Assembly: GCA_007644065.1 (NCBI GenBank)
Contig: VJWN01000014.1
Span: 310,001 to 374,000, forward strand
DNA from: Margaritispora aquatica
Lineage: Eukaryota > Ascomycota > Leotiomycetes > Helotiales > Discinellaceae
Reading direction: 5' to 3'
DNA: 64,000 bases
Part shown: positions 61,609 to 64,000 of the stretch, piece by piece
How the letters are laid out: each line of letters starts with the position of its first letter
Numbering within the stretch: the first letter of the stretch is position 1
The notes under the pieces: model-generated
Seen by the model: only the letters and a program-made list of their open reading frames with translations
Told to the model about the DNA's origin: nothing
Databases searched by the model: none
Position numbers and translations under genes: made by a program

Positions 61609-64000
61609 GTAGATTGCGCCTGGCAAATAAAAAGCGTGTGTTCCCATCATACATTTTTATTCATCCGTTTTCCGACAAAGATAAGCTTCACGACAGGATC
61701 TTGCGATGCTAACTAAGAATGTCGGTAAGTGAGGTTGTTCGATTTAGACATAATACTCAAAGCGAGATTAAGCGCCAAGGATTTAAGCGAGAATTTCATG
61801 AGGGCCACTAAATGGAACCTCCTCACTCGATCACAAAGGCAATGCGATAGCTGATAGTTAAAAATGCACGGTAGTAGTTGCAATAGCTCTTGATGGGCAC
61901 TCTCCTTCTTCTAATTTTGCAAGCACCTGAGTGTAAGTTTCGGTCAAACTTCGATTCTATTTTATGTTCGTTTCTCGCCTAAGAATTAGTACAGTCAACG
62001 TCAAGAGAGTTCGCTCCCTACTTTGCTACCAAACCCATGCACAAAACTGTAACCTTACTGCAAGCGCCATCCTTTGTCGGCTTCTTCATCTTCTATTTGT
62101 GAGCGTGGTCTCTTGTTAACGGAGGAGGAGACGGCTGGGTTGATGGAAATATGAGACCAATGAAGAACATCAGAGAAATTATGGTAGGCTTGGTGATATC
62201 CAAAATCGGCTTTCTTGGTTGACCAACAGTAATTAATAGGTGTGAAAGTATGTCACAAGGAGAAAAGAAGGTGTTGGGATATGTAATCATGAACGAATCT
62301 AAATCTTCGGAAAATTTCGATAATTTAGTATTGCCTCTCTACATCAAGCTCCGTTGTAGAGATACAAGCAGATCCGCTCGCTAATTTCAAATTTATCATA
62401 TTTAGGCCATAATTTCCTCTTATCTCTTATTGTCTGATCAAAACAGCATTATTGGCTGTTTAGGAGAGAGCTCAACCCATGTTGTAAATATTACACATAC
62501 ACAATCTCAAGCGAAAACCGAGTTTTCCCTCCCAACTCGCAACCTAGTCAAGGATTAGCTTGCCATAGTTCTCTTCCGTCAGAATAAAGACCTACTAGGA
62601 CAAGATCGTGTTCTATAACCACCATTGACACAAGTATACAAAGCCGTCGTGACCTTGCCACCAGGTTTAGTAACGTTAAACCCTCCAGAGAATCACTGTC
62701 TTTGACTCACGAACCCACTCCTTTACTGCAGAGCAAAGAAAAAAGTATCTTGGCGCACCCAATCACGAAGCCATCTCAGGCTTCTTTAAAATTTTGGAGT
62801 TCGACCCTTGCTTTTGACATGCTCGTAAATTAGCTGTCCAGCTCATCGCACGCAAGGTCTGGACTTAGAGTCGTTAGTCCCAGAGGTGAATCCTACATTG
62901 GCTGGCACGAGATTGCTTGATGAGACGGGGAGAACTGTGGGAGGTTCGAATTCAGAAAAAATTGTTCAGCCTCTTCTACTACATAAATAATATATGTGTA
63001 ATATACGACTGCCGCACGCACCTTTCTTGAGGGAAGTGAGTAAGAGGTCTGTCTAGGTACCTTACCATCTCCCTTCGCTTATCTTCGCTTAGCCATGATT
63101 AGCGATGAAAAAAGTGGGTATGAAATAAATCATTCAGCTTCAAGTTTTCGAGTTGAAGATCGCTAGACTTAAGGAAAGGAAGTAGGTTTGGGCTCTGTTC
63201 GTGCTTTCTCTCGGACTGAGGTGAATCATCGCACTTCATTGGGATATTGCTTGAAAATAAAGTGAATGTTAGTTCATTAACACTTTGTAGGTATTAGTCA
63301 ACGATTACGCGTTTTATTCAGCATTGATGTTTCAGAAAAGAAGATCGAGACAAGGCATAACTTGGTATTGCGGAGGTCAATTCGCGAGACTCGTTGCGCG
63401 AATGATTGATCAAAGATACCTAAACGCGACCTTTGATTGGCCTGCCTAAGTCTTGTTGCACATCGACATTTTCATCATTGTTGAAGTTGCTACTTTGATC
63501 TGCGACTGGAAGTTACAAATGATAGACTTCTTGTTATATAATACTCCTACAGCCGAGAAATTTCGATGTACTGGAAAATAAAGCGCCTTTGGCTCAATTG
63601 GCAATAGCTCATCGGTCCAAAATTCGGCAACATTTGGCAAAGGTAGGTGAAGGTTGAGACATGCAACAAATTGACAACGTTCTCTATCTTTGTGTTCAAC
63701 TTCGGCTGTATACATCGTGGCTCAAAAAAAGGGTTTGTTGTATTTCTCGAAGTTCTACAGTTGGTGAAAGAATACTTTGATATACCAAGTCAAGGCCACG
63801 TTTACACATTGTTAAGATAATTGTTTGATGGAATTAGTTCTATCTCAATGTCGCAAAACATTTAGAGCATCGAGCGACGTGCAACAAAACTTTCGCGCTG
63901 ATTGTGACACGTGAATACGGCAAATTAGGAGATGAACTGGCGATAATTAGTGTTGATATCTCGAGGTAGTATCTCCATATACTCTTTTATACCAAAGTAG
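61609..64000. other. Gene-poor right end of the window
   Basis: No supported gene in 2.4 kb. Short frames such as 62093-62290 and 63446-63715 (minus) show no features. Composition is AT-rich and non-repetitive to the eye. Confidence 0.5.

Overview
This 64 kb window is nuclear DNA of a filamentous ascomycete. Most genes carry short introns (about 45-150 nt) with GTRNGT donors and CTAAC/CTGAC branch points. The gene families are Pezizomycotina-type: SUR7, ENA Na+-ATPase, HET, GH28 endopolygalacturonase, PRISE-type SDR, CorA-like giant protein, homoisocitrate dehydrogenase. The intron style, AT-rich intergenic DNA and the mix of plant-wall and HET genes suggest Leotiomycetes (Helotiales); this is an inference, not proven by the sequence. 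There are no tRNA, rRNA or CRISPR features I can defend.

Layout. 1-2.8 kb: gene-free, simple repeats. 2.8-3.9: SUR7-like membrane protein (+). 3.9-7.0: gene-free, with microsatellites and an AT-rich island (5.59-5.87 kb) that looks like a decayed repeat. 7.07-12.19: a DHA1-type MFS drug/polyamine transporter gene (-) split by a ~3.2 kb element that encodes a tyrosine recombinase fused to C2H2 zinc fingers. 13.2-15.5: NmrA-like and DUF423 genes (-). 17.2-18.8: secreted endopolygalacturonase with an extra N-terminal module (+). 19.4-20.0: Cys-rich protein (-). 21.8-22.5: Mpv17/PMP22 protein (-). 23.6-30.3: alpha-glucoside permease (+) tail-to-tail with a GH31 glucosidase (-), a plausible maltose/alpha-glucan uptake and hydrolysis pair. 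30.7-31.9: PRISE-family reductase (-). 32.6-33.0 and 35.0-35.8: small unknown proteins (+). 38.6-42.0: ENA-type Na+/K+ P-ATPase (+). 42.7-47.5: ~1,380+ aa protein ending in a CorA-like two-helix module (+). 48.5-50.6: long disordered Lys/Ala/Glu/Pro-rich protein (-), sharing a divergent promoter with homoisocitrate dehydrogenase (51.2-52.4, +) of lysine synthesis. 52.8-53.3: mitochondrial ribosomal protein uS8m (+). 53.5-55.6: HET-domain gene (-) with an in-frame stop. 56.7-57.3: MARVEL-domain protein (-). 60.1-61.6: GT2 glycosyltransferase (+) with an early nonsense codon. 61.6-64 kb: no gene seen.

Housekeeping loci (homoisocitrate dehydrogenase, uS8m, ENA, SUR7) sit among accessory and decaying genes: three loci (MFS, HET, GT2) are interrupted. 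The strongest novelty candidate is the recombinase/zinc-finger element. It is bounded by a 4-nt direct repeat (ATGT at 7762-7765 and 10969-10972), and removing it with one repeat copy restores the MFS reading frame across the junction. Exon boundaries were deduced by eye from reading frames and splice consensus; most were checked for phase arithmetic.
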